A stretch of DNA of 14,043 bases, from NCBI GenBank assembly GCA_016926695.1, contig JAFGOB010000181.1:1-14043 (forward strand), read 5' to 3'. This document shows, in pieces, positions 1 to 8,000 of the stretch (the stretch's first letter is position 1; each line of letters starts with the position of its first letter). The position numbers were made by a program, and so were the translations under genes. Below the pieces are notes generated by a model, which saw only the letters and a program-made list of their open reading frames with translations, was not told where the DNA came from and did no database searches. Source of the stretch: Dehalococcoidales bacterium. Its GTDB lineage: Bacteria > Chloroflexota > Dehalococcoidia > Dehalococcoidales > UBA3254.

Positions 1-1120
1 TCAGGCGGGGTACAAGTACGTCCTTAATCTTCAGTCCAGGGCCCCGCGTCAGAGCCTCAGCCAGCTCATACCCTCCCTTTACGGCGTTAAAACCGCCGAC
101 ATCATCGATTTTTCACGACAGTTGGCAGCCTTTTTGGATTCAGGGTCTTCACTCCATACCTCGCTGGAACTGCTTGGCGACCAGGCTACCCGTGTTTCTT
201 TGAAAAACGTAATCTCCGGCATTATCTATAAGCTTGAACAGGGTTCTTCCTTCTCTCAAGCTGTCAAAGAATTCCCGGAAGTATTTCCGGACTCCTACCA
301 GCAGGTAATCCAGAGCAGTGAAAAGACCGGAGAACTGGGTAAAGGTCTTCTTCAGGTTGCTGATTACCTTGAAAGCAAGGCCGCAATCAGCGATAAAATA
401 AAACGGGCCCTGGCTTATCCTGCCTTTGTGATCTTCCTGGCAATCGGCGTCGTCGTACTGCTTGTGACCACGGTGCTGCCGCCGATACTCAGGCTTTTCG
501 ATTCTTTCCAGACCGAGCTTCCGCCGATTACCCGCTTTGCCCTGGGCATATTAAATTTCTTTTCCGACGCCGGATGGCAACTTCTAATCGGTCTTTTGCT
601 GGCAGCCGCGGCCCTGACGCTTCTGAGCAGGACACAGATAGGAAGACTGGCGCTTGACCGCCTTACGCTCAATTTACCCGTTCTCGGAACGATTATCTCC
701 CATCATCACCTGGGGCTTTTTTGCCGCACGGCTTCAATGCTGTTCAAGTCCGGCCTGCCCTTGCCCGCCATCATGGATGTGGTGATCCGGACTACCGGAA
801 AAAACAGGGTGGTTTTTCTTACCTTGAGCAGGCTTAAGGAAAGATTGATGCAGGGAGAAGGTCTGGCCAGGCCTATGGCAGCCGACAGCTTTTTCCCGCG
901 TATGATGGTGCGTATGATCGGGGTAGGCGAACAGACTGGTACGCTGGACTCCGCCCTTGATACCCTGGCCGACTATTATGAAAAGCAGACCAGCAAAAAG
1001 ATCCATTCCCTGATTGGCCTGATAGAACCGGCTTTAACGGTCGCCATCGGTATAGGTATTGCCTTTGTAATGTATTCCATGATCATCCCCATCTACGGAA
1101 TCATGGGGCGTATGCACTGA
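1..1120 (+). CDS. pilC: Type II secretion/type IV pilus inner-membrane platform protein PilC/GspF, 5'-truncated by the window edge
   Basis: The reading frame is open from base 2, upstream of the first internal start codon (TTG at 122), so the gene begins before the window. About 372 codons are visible, nearly the full length of a family that usually has about 400 residues. The visible N-terminal part ends in a DIIDFSRQLAAFLDSG stretch, typical of the start of the first T2SSF domain. Two T2SSF repeats follow. The first ends in a long hydrophobic segment (AYPAFVIFLAIGVVVLL) and the second ends in a C-terminal segment (EPALTVAIGIGIAFVMYSMIIP), with another membrane segment between them (WQLLIGLLLAAAALTLL). 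In this family the protein forms the membrane platform that couples the cytoplasmic ATPase to pilin assembly. It is followed nine bases later by a prepilin gene, as expected in a pilus operon. Whether it serves a pilus or a secretion pseudopilus cannot be decided from sequence alone. Confidence 0.93.
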   Translation, partial: QAGYKYVLNLQSRAPRQSLSQLIPSLYGVKTADIIDFSRQLAAFLDSGSSLHTSLELLGDQATRVSLKNVISGIIYKLEQGSSFSQAVKEFPEVFPDSYQQVIQSSEKTGELGKGLLQVADYLESKAAISDKIKRALAYPAFVIFLAIGVVVLLVTTVLPPILRLFDSFQTELPPITRFALGILNFFSDAGWQLLIGLLLAAAALTLLSRTQIGRLALDRLTLNLPVLGTIISHHHLGLFCRTASMLFKSGLPLPAIMDVVIRTTGKNRVVFLTLSRLKERLMQGEGLARPMAADSFFPRMMVRMIGVGEQTGTLDSALDTLADYYEKQTSKKIHSLIGLIEPALTVAIGIGIAFVMYSMIIPIYGIMGRMH

Positions 1121-1129
1121 CAACAGAAT

Positions 1130-1546
1130 ATGAAATATTTACACTATTTTCCGCAATTAAAAAAAATTATCAGGAGGCTGAAAGAACAGGCGGGCATCAG
1201 CCTGGTAGAGACTCTGGTGGCCGTCGCTATACTGGGAATAGGGATAACTTCCTTTGTTACTGCCCTCTCGGCCGGTATTTTTGCTGTAAAAATCCAGAAT
1301 GAAGATAACATCGCCCAGGGTCTGGCCCGCACTCAGATGGAGACCATCAAGGCGGCACCTTATGACAGTACCGGCAATTCTTACCGGCCTGTTGATTCAC
1401 CCGTGGGTTATGACATCGATATTGCTGTAAGTACCGCCGTGAAGGAGAAGAATAAAAATACAAACACAATACAAAAGGTATCGGTCACAATAACACGCGA
1501 TGAGGAGGAAATTATCACACTCGAGGATTTTAAGGTGAACCGGTGA
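1130..1546 (+). CDS. Minor prepilin, PilV/GspI-like
   Basis: This is a 138-residue protein with a class III (type IV) prepilin signal. A basic leader of 22 residues (KKIIRRLKEQAG) precedes the cleavage point G22/I23, followed by SLVETLVAVAILGIG. Glu27 is therefore the conserved Glu at mature position 5. The hydrophobic helix continues to about residue 45, and the rest is a small globular domain. The VETLVAVAILG signature resembles PilV/GspI minor pilins. Prepilin peptidase would cut and N-methylate it, and the mature protein would sit at the pilus tip or initiate assembly. The ATG has no clear Shine-Dalgarno, so translation may depend on the upstream pilC, which stops nine bases before. Its own stop overlaps the next start (GTGA, 1543-1546). 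The class is firm; the exact minor-pilin type is inferred. Confidence 0.88.
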   Translation: MKYLHYFPQLKKIIRRLKEQAGISLVETLVAVAILGIGITSFVTALSAGIFAVKIQNEDNIAQGLARTQMETIKAAPYDSTGNSYRPVDSPVGYDIDIAVSTAVKEKNKNTNTIQKVSVTITRDEEEIITLEDFKVNR

Positions 1547-1998
1547 ATATCAGTTCTAGAGAACGCGGCTATACACTGGTTGAGCTGCTGGTAGCCCTGG
1601 CAATAAGCGGAATCATTTTCACAGCGGTAGGCTCGGCGGTCTACCAGATGTCCGGTGTCAGCGGGTATGGCAACGATTTGCTTACGGCAGGTCATGAACT
1701 GCAAAACGCGTCCCACTGGTTCAGCCTGGATGGTCAGACCGCAGTCAGAGCCGAAGAAGGAAACGGCTTGACTTTCTATTTACCCGGCAGAGATACGATA
1801 GTGTATTCCCTCGATGGTTCGCATCTCACGCGAATGGCAGGCGGTTCCATGACAACCCTGGCCCGGAATATTTCCAGCGTTATTTTTACAGTCGATGGCC
1901 GCCTGGTTTCAATGGATATTACTTCGTCACCCGCAGGAAGAGAAAATATAAGTGAAAGAAGGACTTATCAGGTCTATCTGCGTCCGTCCGGGCAGTGA
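1543..1998 (+). CDS. Minor prepilin, PilW/GspJ-like
   Basis: This is a 151-residue protein with a textbook prepilin signal: leader MNISSRERG, cleavage after G9, then YTLVELLVALAISGII with Glu14 at mature position 5. The remainder is a beta-rich globular domain with no recognisable catalytic motif. The GTG start overlaps the stop of the previous prepilin by four bases (GTGA). An AAGGTG Shine-Dalgarno-like stretch lies at 1532-1537 inside the upstream gene, so translational coupling is likely. The position (second of three consecutive prepilin genes) and size fit the PilW/GspJ minor-pilin class, which helps form the tip complex. The assignment to a subclass is by style and order, not by a database hit. 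Confidence 0.86.
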   Translation: MNISSRERGYTLVELLVALAISGIIFTAVGSAVYQMSGVSGYGNDLLTAGHELQNASHWFSLDGQTAVRAEEGNGLTFYLPGRDTIVYSLDGSHLTRMAGGSMTTLARNISSVIFTVDGRLVSMDITSSPAGRENISERRTYQVYLRPSGQ

Positions 1999-2503
1999 AA
2001 TGCTCCGGCGGACGGCAAATGAAAGAGGACAGGCCCTCCCAATCGTGCTGGGAATACTGGCGCTGGGGACCATGGTGGTTTCGCCTTTTTTGGGACATGC
2101 CAGCGCCAGCCTGATCAGCACTCAAAGCTATAAAGAAATGCTGTGCGAGCAGTACAGCGCCGACGCCGGTGTCGAAGAGGCGATATGGAGGCTGGTGGAG
2201 GATGACTTGTCCTCTCAAATACCAGAGGTCAATGACCGGACTACATATACCATGTCCGGTGAAATCAACGGTATCCAGCCCGTTGTCACCGTAACCCGGA
2301 TTTCCTGCGAAAACAACGTCAAACACAAGGATAAAGGTAAAGACGAAGATAAAGCCAAAGACGGGAAAAAATACCAGGACAGTGACAAGGACAACCGTTC
2401 AGTTTTTCATATCAAGTCCCTGGCAGGATCAACCGCTATCTCCGCCGGCGTATCGATCGAAGACGGCGTAACTGTAATCGACACATGGAGAGTGGATAAA
2501 TAA
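1952..2503 (+). CDS. PilX/GspK-like minor prepilin with a Lys/Asp-rich insert
   Basis: The N-terminal helix ERGQALPIVLGILALGTMVVSPFL follows a Gly cleavage site but lacks the usual Glu at mature position 5, as in PilX-type pilins and the GspK tip protein. Next comes an ADAGVEEAIWRL segment typical of PilX-like proteins. Two starts are possible. GTG at 1952 (183 residues) overlaps the previous gene by 47 bases and has an AGGAAG stretch upstream. ATG at 2000 (167 residues) lies one base after the previous stop and gives a short leader, MLRRTANERG, more usual for the family but without a clear Shine-Dalgarno. Residues about 124-148 form a very charged Lys/Asp run (KDKGKDEDKAKDGKK), unlike the rest of the protein and probably a flexible surface loop. 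The protein would act with the two upstream minor pilins at the pilus tip. Confidence 0.78.
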   Translation: MKEGLIRSICVRPGSEMLRRTANERGQALPIVLGILALGTMVVSPFLGHASASLISTQSYKEMLCEQYSADAGVEEAIWRLVEDDLSSQIPEVNDRTTYTMSGEINGIQPVVTVTRISCENNVKHKDKGKDEDKAKDGKKYQDSDKDNRSVFHIKSLAGSTAISAGVSIEDGVTVIDTWRVDK

Positions 2504-2514
2504 AGACCTTTCAG

Positions 2515-3141
2515 TTGAACCAGAGCTTACAGCTAAAAGAAACCGGGAAGCAGCAGCAGCGGTCGAGTCTGATGGTAACCATACTGGTACTCGGTCTGAT
2601 CATCATCCTGACCTTCCTGCTGTCCGACTATTTCAAGCAGATGAGGATACAGGATAACATCAGCCTACAAATAGAAAGAGGAGTTCAGGAGCTGGCTTGG
2701 ATGGAATCCCCGTCCCCCGGCTTGCTTGAAAAGCTGGAGGAAATCCGCAGTGAAAATAACTCTCTGATGGCCTCCCTGTCAAGCGAATCTGTCAATACCA
2801 GGGAAATAATCGAGGCGCTGCTTGAAGCCGCAGGTATGTGCGGGCTAAAAAGCAATAATCTGACAACCGATGACTGGCAGGTACAGGATACCGAAGACAA
2901 CATCTACTGTTTCATGCCGGTCAGCGTTAATCTTTCGGGGACCGTGCCGGACCTTCTTCGCTTTATCGAAACACTGGAAAACAGGCACATGTTTCCTTCT
3001 CTTGTTATCCAGGACCTTTCCCTGTCCGGTATGAATAATTCCACACCGGAGCAGGCATTCCTGGACTCAGACCCGGCTGTTGATGCCAGGCTGACAATTT
3101 CTATCGTGACAAGAACCGAACCGGATGCGGAGGAGTACTGA
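2515..3141 (+). CDS. pilO: PilO-like type IV pilus inner-membrane alignment protein
   Basis: This 208-residue bitopic membrane protein has a cytoplasmic N-terminal tail of about 18 residues and one membrane helix at about residues 19-38 (LMVTILVLGLIIILTFLLS). A helical, probably coiled-coil region runs to about residue 85, followed by a C-terminal alpha/beta domain containing LRFIETLENRHMFPSLVIQDLSL, which is characteristic of PilO/GspM ferredoxin-like folds. In known systems PilO pairs with PilN outside the membrane and links the cytoplasmic PilM ring to the rest of the machine. The start is TTG at 2515, eleven bases after the previous stop, with no strong Shine-Dalgarno; an in-frame ATG at 2572 would cut into the membrane helix and is unlikely. 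Here pilO precedes the PilM-PilN gene, whereas the common order is pilM-pilN-pilO. Confidence 0.8.
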   Translation: MNQSLQLKETGKQQQRSSLMVTILVLGLIIILTFLLSDYFKQMRIQDNISLQIERGVQELAWMESPSPGLLEKLEEIRSENNSLMASLSSESVNTREIIEALLEAAGMCGLKSNNLTTDDWQVQDTEDNIYCFMPVSVNLSGTVPDLLRFIETLENRHMFPSLVIQDLSLSGMNNSTPEQAFLDSDPAVDARLTISIVTRTEPDAEEY

Positions 3142-3143
3142 AG

Positions 3144-4613
3144 ATGCCGGTCTCGCTGATTATAAGCAACCACGATGTCAAACTGGTCTCATCCAGGGGA
3201 AACACTCTTGAAAAGTGGGTTTCCGCTCCCCTGCCGCCTGCTTCGGTCAAAGACGGGCATATTCTTCAACCCGGTACGGTCGCCGGCGCGGTCAATTCTC
3301 TCTTCAGGCTGCTGGAATTGCCCCGTACCAGGATTATTGCCAGTATATCGGGCATGTCATTCACCTATCGGATGTTAAAGCTCCCGGCAATCAAACCTGC
3401 GCTTATGCAGGAAGCCATCGAGAGGGCAATCCGGAAAGAAATCAACGTACCACTTGATGAACTGTACATAGACTGGCAAATCTTGAGCAAAAACGCTAAA
3501 GGAATCGAAGCCTTTGCGGTGGGAGTGCCCCGCAGCCAGATAGACTCACTGGTAGAAACGGTACATTTAAGCAGCCTGGAGTTGAGTGCTATAGACCTGA
3601 AACCCCTGGCGCTGGTCAGGGCTTCCGAAATGAAAGATGGAATAATCGTTGATTTCGAGCCGGACTGCTTCAATATCATCATCCTCTCCAGCAGCATTCC
3701 TGTTACCCTGCATACCTTCAATCCCAAAAACAGCCAGGCCAGTCTTGAAGATAACATACACTATTTATCAGAAGAGCTGGCGCGTACCATTGATTTCTAC
3801 AATATTACTCAAAAAGACCGCCAGATATCACCGGATACCCCGGTGCTGCTAACCGGCGAACTGTCAGCCAGCCCGGCCGCGGAACGGCTGTTCTCACAAC
3901 ATTGCTCTTACCCGGTGAAAATAATGACCGCCGGCTTCAGGACCCCACCTGATTTCCCGGTCTCATCCTTCGCGGGTAATATCGGACTGATGTTGAAAAA
4001 AGGCCCGGCCGGCATAAACGCCCGCGGCAGCTCCACATACTGCGGCCAGATCAATGTCGATCCGCTGACGGGTAGAAAGCGGGCCTTGTCCCGGTCCTGG
4101 CCGCTGAGAAAACTGGCGCTTCCCGCCGCGGCCGCCCTGGCGCTGATACTGGTAGTCTGTCTGACTTTCTTCAGGAATAGCGCCGCTGCCGAAACCGCCT
4201 CACTTCAAACGGAAATGGACGGCATTACCCGCAGCATCTTCCTCCGCGATCTGGCACTGAAGGAGGCAGAGGAAACTCAAGCAGCTATAGATCTGCTTGA
4301 AGAAGAGACGGATAACCTCAAAGAAGAGCTTCAGCTTATGTCCGGCAAAGGACAGCTTTCCGCCCTGCTGGGCCTGGTACTGGACAGCCTGCCGGAAGGC
4401 GCCGTTTGCAGCACTATAGTCTCCGATCCACAGACGATAATCCTGGATGCTACAGCGGGGCAAAGGTCGGATGTCTTCGGCTGTGCCCGGTACCTGGAGG
4501 AATCCGGCTTCGTTTCGGATGTCCGTATACAGTCACTTGAAGATTTTCCGGCAGATCCGCAGAATCCCGGAGGAAGCGCCGGAGTAGCTTTTAAAATTAT
4601 TGTTGAGCGTTGA
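3144..4613 (+). CDS. PilM-PilN fusion, type IV pilus assembly protein
   Basis: This 489-residue protein joins two pilus components. Residues 1 to about 290 resemble PilM, an actin-like cytoplasmic protein: the LKLPAIKPALMQEAIERAIRKEI segment, the VDFEPDCFNIIIL strand (phosphate-2-like) and VLLTGELSASPAAERL (adenosine-motif-like) occur in PilM order. The phosphate-1 region is degenerate (LIISNHDVKLVSS in place of a GxDxG-type loop), so nucleotide binding is doubtful. A basic segment leads to one membrane helix at about residues 323-343, then a coiled coil (about 346-398) and a PilN-like C-terminal domain. Fusion would tether PilM permanently to the membrane and fix PilM:PilN at 1:1. The ATG at 3144 has a strong GGAGGAG Shine-Dalgarno at 3129-3135, inside the end of pilO, two bases after that gene's stop. 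The PilM half is the clearer match; the PilN half is assigned by topology and context. Confidence 0.82.
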   Translation: MPVSLIISNHDVKLVSSRGNTLEKWVSAPLPPASVKDGHILQPGTVAGAVNSLFRLLELPRTRIIASISGMSFTYRMLKLPAIKPALMQEAIERAIRKEINVPLDELYIDWQILSKNAKGIEAFAVGVPRSQIDSLVETVHLSSLELSAIDLKPLALVRASEMKDGIIVDFEPDCFNIIILSSSIPVTLHTFNPKNSQASLEDNIHYLSEELARTIDFYNITQKDRQISPDTPVLLTGELSASPAAERLFSQHCSYPVKIMTAGFRTPPDFPVSSFAGNIGLMLKKGPAGINARGSSTYCGQINVDPLTGRKRALSRSWPLRKLALPAAAALALILVVCLTFFRNSAAAETASLQTEMDGITRSIFLRDLALKEAEETQAAIDLLEEETDNLKEELQLMSGKGQLSALLGLVLDSLPEGAVCSTIVSDPQTIILDATAGQRSDVFGCARYLEESGFVSDVRIQSLEDFPADPQNPGGSAGVAFKIIVER

Positions 4614-4645
4614 ACGAAAATACATTATACCGGAGGTACCTTGTA

Positions 4646-5035
4646 ATGCAAAAACGTATACTGGTTGTGGACGATGAACCTCATCTGATCAGGTCTTTAA
4701 CATTTATTCTGTCAAGAGAAGGATATGAGGTCGATATGGCCTGCGACGGGGAGGAAGCACTGAAAAAGGTCAGCGCAAACAAGCCGGACCTGATGTTCCT
4801 GGATATCATGATGCCGAAAAAGAACGGCTATGAAGTATGTGAGGCCATCAGGAATGATCCCGCATTAAAAGACATTTATATCATCATACTTTCCGCCAAG
4901 GGATGGGATATCGACCGTGAGAAAGCCATGCATGTAGGAGCCAATGAGTTTATCAGCAAGCCTTTCAGCCCGATGGATGCAGTTTCACGGACAAAAAAGG
5001 CTCTGAATACGCCATCCTTCAGCAACACGGCATAA
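4646..5035 (+). CDS. Stand-alone CheY-like response regulator receiver
   Basis: This 129-residue protein consists of one receiver domain and no output domain. The acidic pocket is D9/D10 (ILVVDDEP), the phosphoacceptor D53 (MFLDIMMP), the switch residue S83 (IIILSAKG) and the conserved lysine K105 (FISKPF). The start is set at ATG 4646 because an excellent GGAGGT Shine-Dalgarno (4632-4637) lies eight bases upstream and the receiver fold begins right after it; the frame is open further upstream to a TTG at 4610, which has no such support. The gene follows the PilM-PilN gene by 32 bases and precedes a large hybrid kinase by 48 bases, with no terminator seen on either side, so it probably shares their transcript. 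It may be a phosphate shuttle or a CheY/PilG-type protein acting on the pilus machine. The partner kinase is inferred from adjacency only. Confidence 0.92.
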   Translation: MQKRILVVDDEPHLIRSLTFILSREGYEVDMACDGEEALKKVSANKPDLMFLDIMMPKKNGYEVCEAIRNDPALKDIYIIILSAKGWDIDREKAMHVGANEFISKPFSPMDAVSRTKKALNTPSFSNTA

Positions 5036-5083
5036 ATACACTAAACGTTCAGGCATAGCGGAGGGCATCCAGGAGGTACTAAT

Positions 5084-8000
5084 ATGAATATTACGGATAT
5101 CTATTCGACAGGTTTGTTCGAAAAGGTCTTTTCTTTTATACCGGATATAGCCGTCATCATTGACAATCAATCATCAATACGTGGGACCAACCGTCTTTTT
5201 CGCGAGGCTTTCAGCCCCGGCCATAAAGACATCCTTGGACAGGACCTGTTCGAAGTTATCGGTTCCCTTCCTCATGAAACGCAGTACGGCAGGCAATCCA
5301 TCGAAAAGGGCAACGCGGACAGGCAGGCCGTTAATTTCGAATTATCCATAGAAGGCGCTAACGCATCCAGCCGGCGTATCAGGATAGACAGCCAGTATTT
5401 GGAGCATTTCTCACAGGGCCTTCGCATCTGCGTCATTAATTTTCTGCCCGGTGAACCCACGGAAGAGAGTTCAGCCAAAAACTCCGGCGAATTGACTGAA
5501 CATAACGCCGGTCTCAACCTGTCGCTGTCTTCGGACGGAAGCCTGCTCAGCGCCAGTCGCGAATTCCTTGAAAGAATGGGCTACCATCCAGGTGAGTTGC
5601 CCGCGCTTAACCTGGCCGACATTGTGCGGGAAGACCAGATCCCGGCCTGCTTCACCATACTGGACAGGGTTAAACAGGGCCAGGGAAAAGAGCAGATGGA
5701 TACCGTATTTGTCAAAAAAGACGGCGGGGAATTATATGTAAAAGGACATTTAGAAGGCATTTTCGAAAACGGCAGGTTCTCTTTTGCCAGAAGCATTTTA
5801 CAGGATATCAGCCGCAGCAACAGGATGACGGCATCGGATAACGACATATTGAACAACTTCCCGGCGCCTGTTTTTGTCGTGCAAAACGGTATTTTACGTT
5901 TGGTAAACCCCAGATTTCAGGCCGCTACCGAATATTCCGAGAGTGAATTGCTGGGACGCGAAGGAATAAAGCTGGTCCATCCTGAAGACAGGTCCTCGGT
6001 CCAGAAAAATTTCACCAGAATGATAAATATCAATAAGCCGGCTTATTCCGAATTCAGGTTGATACGTAAAAGCGGTGAAGCACGCTGGGTCTCGGAGACC
6101 ATCGTCCCTATCCATTACAAGGGTGAAAATGTGGGACTGGGGACGCTGGTAGACCTCACTGAATGGAAGGTATTGACCGATGCGCTGGATGAATCCAAGA
6201 ACCGCTATCAAACCCTTTTTAACAGCTCCAGCGACGCCGTGTATATCGTTGATATGCAGCACAGGTTCCTGGAGGTGAACGATGCGGCTTGTAAAATGCT
6301 GGGATATTCCCGCAATGAATTTTTTAAAATCAGGTTAGACGACATTAAAACTCCCGATTATATTCAATATGTCAGCGACAAAAAAAATGCAGTCAGCGAT
6401 AAAGTTAGCTTTTCGCTGGAGTCCGAGTGTATTACCAGAGATGGGAAACTTGTTCCTGTAGAGTCGCATTGTACCGTTATCGAATATGAAAAGAAAAAAG
6501 CCATACTGACCGTGATGCGGGATGTTTCCGAACGAAAACTCATGGAACAAATTCAAAAGCGCACCCAGAGACGCCTTGAAAGCACGCTGAATATCGCCCA
6601 GTTCAAATCAGGCCATACCAGGGACCTGCTCTATTTTGCACTCGAAGAAATGGTAAAGTTGACCGATAGCAGTCTGGGTTATCTCTATCTCTATGATGAA
6701 AACAAGAGAGAATTTTCTCTCAGCGCCTGGTCGGAAGACCTTATGAAGCTCTCCCGCTCAAAGGAGATTCACAACGTCTGTACCCCGGACCAAAGCGGCC
6801 TGATAGCGGAACTTGTAAAGCAGCGCAGGCCTGTCATCACCCATGAAAGCCAAAAACCCTCCATAACGGCAAATGGTTACCCGGAAGGCGATTATGAGGT
6901 GACTAATTCTGTTTCCATACCTGTTTTACGTGACGACGCCATCCTGGCGCTGGTCGGCGTAGCTAACAAAAACGGCAGCTACGACGACATTGATGTGCAG
7001 CAGTTGACTCTCCTGATAAGCTCAGTGTGGAATATCTTTGATCGCCGGATTGCAGAAGAGGCGCTTCGTGACAGCGAACAACGCTACCGTCAGCTTATTG
7101 AGCTTTCCCAGGACGGAATACTCAGGATTGACGAAAATAAACATATCGTAACCGTCAATCAAGCAGCATGCCGGATATTCGGTTATTCCGAAGAAGAACT
7201 ATCCGGCATGCCTCTTTCCCGGACCTATACCAGGGAAAACCAGGCACAGTCTTTCGATCGCCTCCACCGGCTGAAAAACACCCAGCATAGAAGGTTCGAA
7301 AGAATAGCCAGGCGTAAAGACGGTTCGGTCTTTCCCGCGGAGGTTTCCATCTCACCCCTTACTCAGGGTTTCTATCTGGAGGTTATACGCGACATCACGG
7401 AACGCAAAAAGATGGAGAACGAATTGCAGGAAAGTGAAAGAAAATACAAACTGCTGGTAGAAAACCAGACGGATCTGCTGGTTGAACTTACCTCTTTCGG
7501 AGAGCTGCTGTTCGTAAATCCCGCCTTTTGCAAGCTGGTCGAAAAGTCCAGGCAGGAACTGCTGGGTATTCCGCTGATATCACTCTTCCATGAAGACGAT
7601 ATCAGTGATACACCCTTCCATCCCGGAACTGTCCCGGATGTCTCCCCAACTACCTATTCCGAAAACAGGCTGCTTACAGGAATGGGCTGGAGATGGATCG
7701 CCTGGACAATAAACGCAGTGCTGGATAATCGCAATAATATCGTCGCCCGGACCTGTATGGGCAGGGATATAACCGAAAGCAAGCTGGCCAGGGAAGAACT
7801 TGAAAAGGCCAATCGGCAATTGACGGAGCTGGACAAACTTAAGGACAATTTCCTCTCCACCGTCTCGCATGAACTCCGTACGCCTTTGACCTCAATCAAG
7901 AGTTTCGCTGAAATACTGTTGAATTACGATGAAGATAAGGCTACCCAGCGGGAATTCCTGGGTATTATTAACCAGGAAAGCGACCGCCTGACCCGCCTGA

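Noticed and set aside
4603..4628. Promoter between the PilM-PilN gene and the first receiver gene (TTGAGC ... TACATTAT)
   Set aside because: The spacing between the two boxes is only 12-14 bases, too short for a normal promoter.
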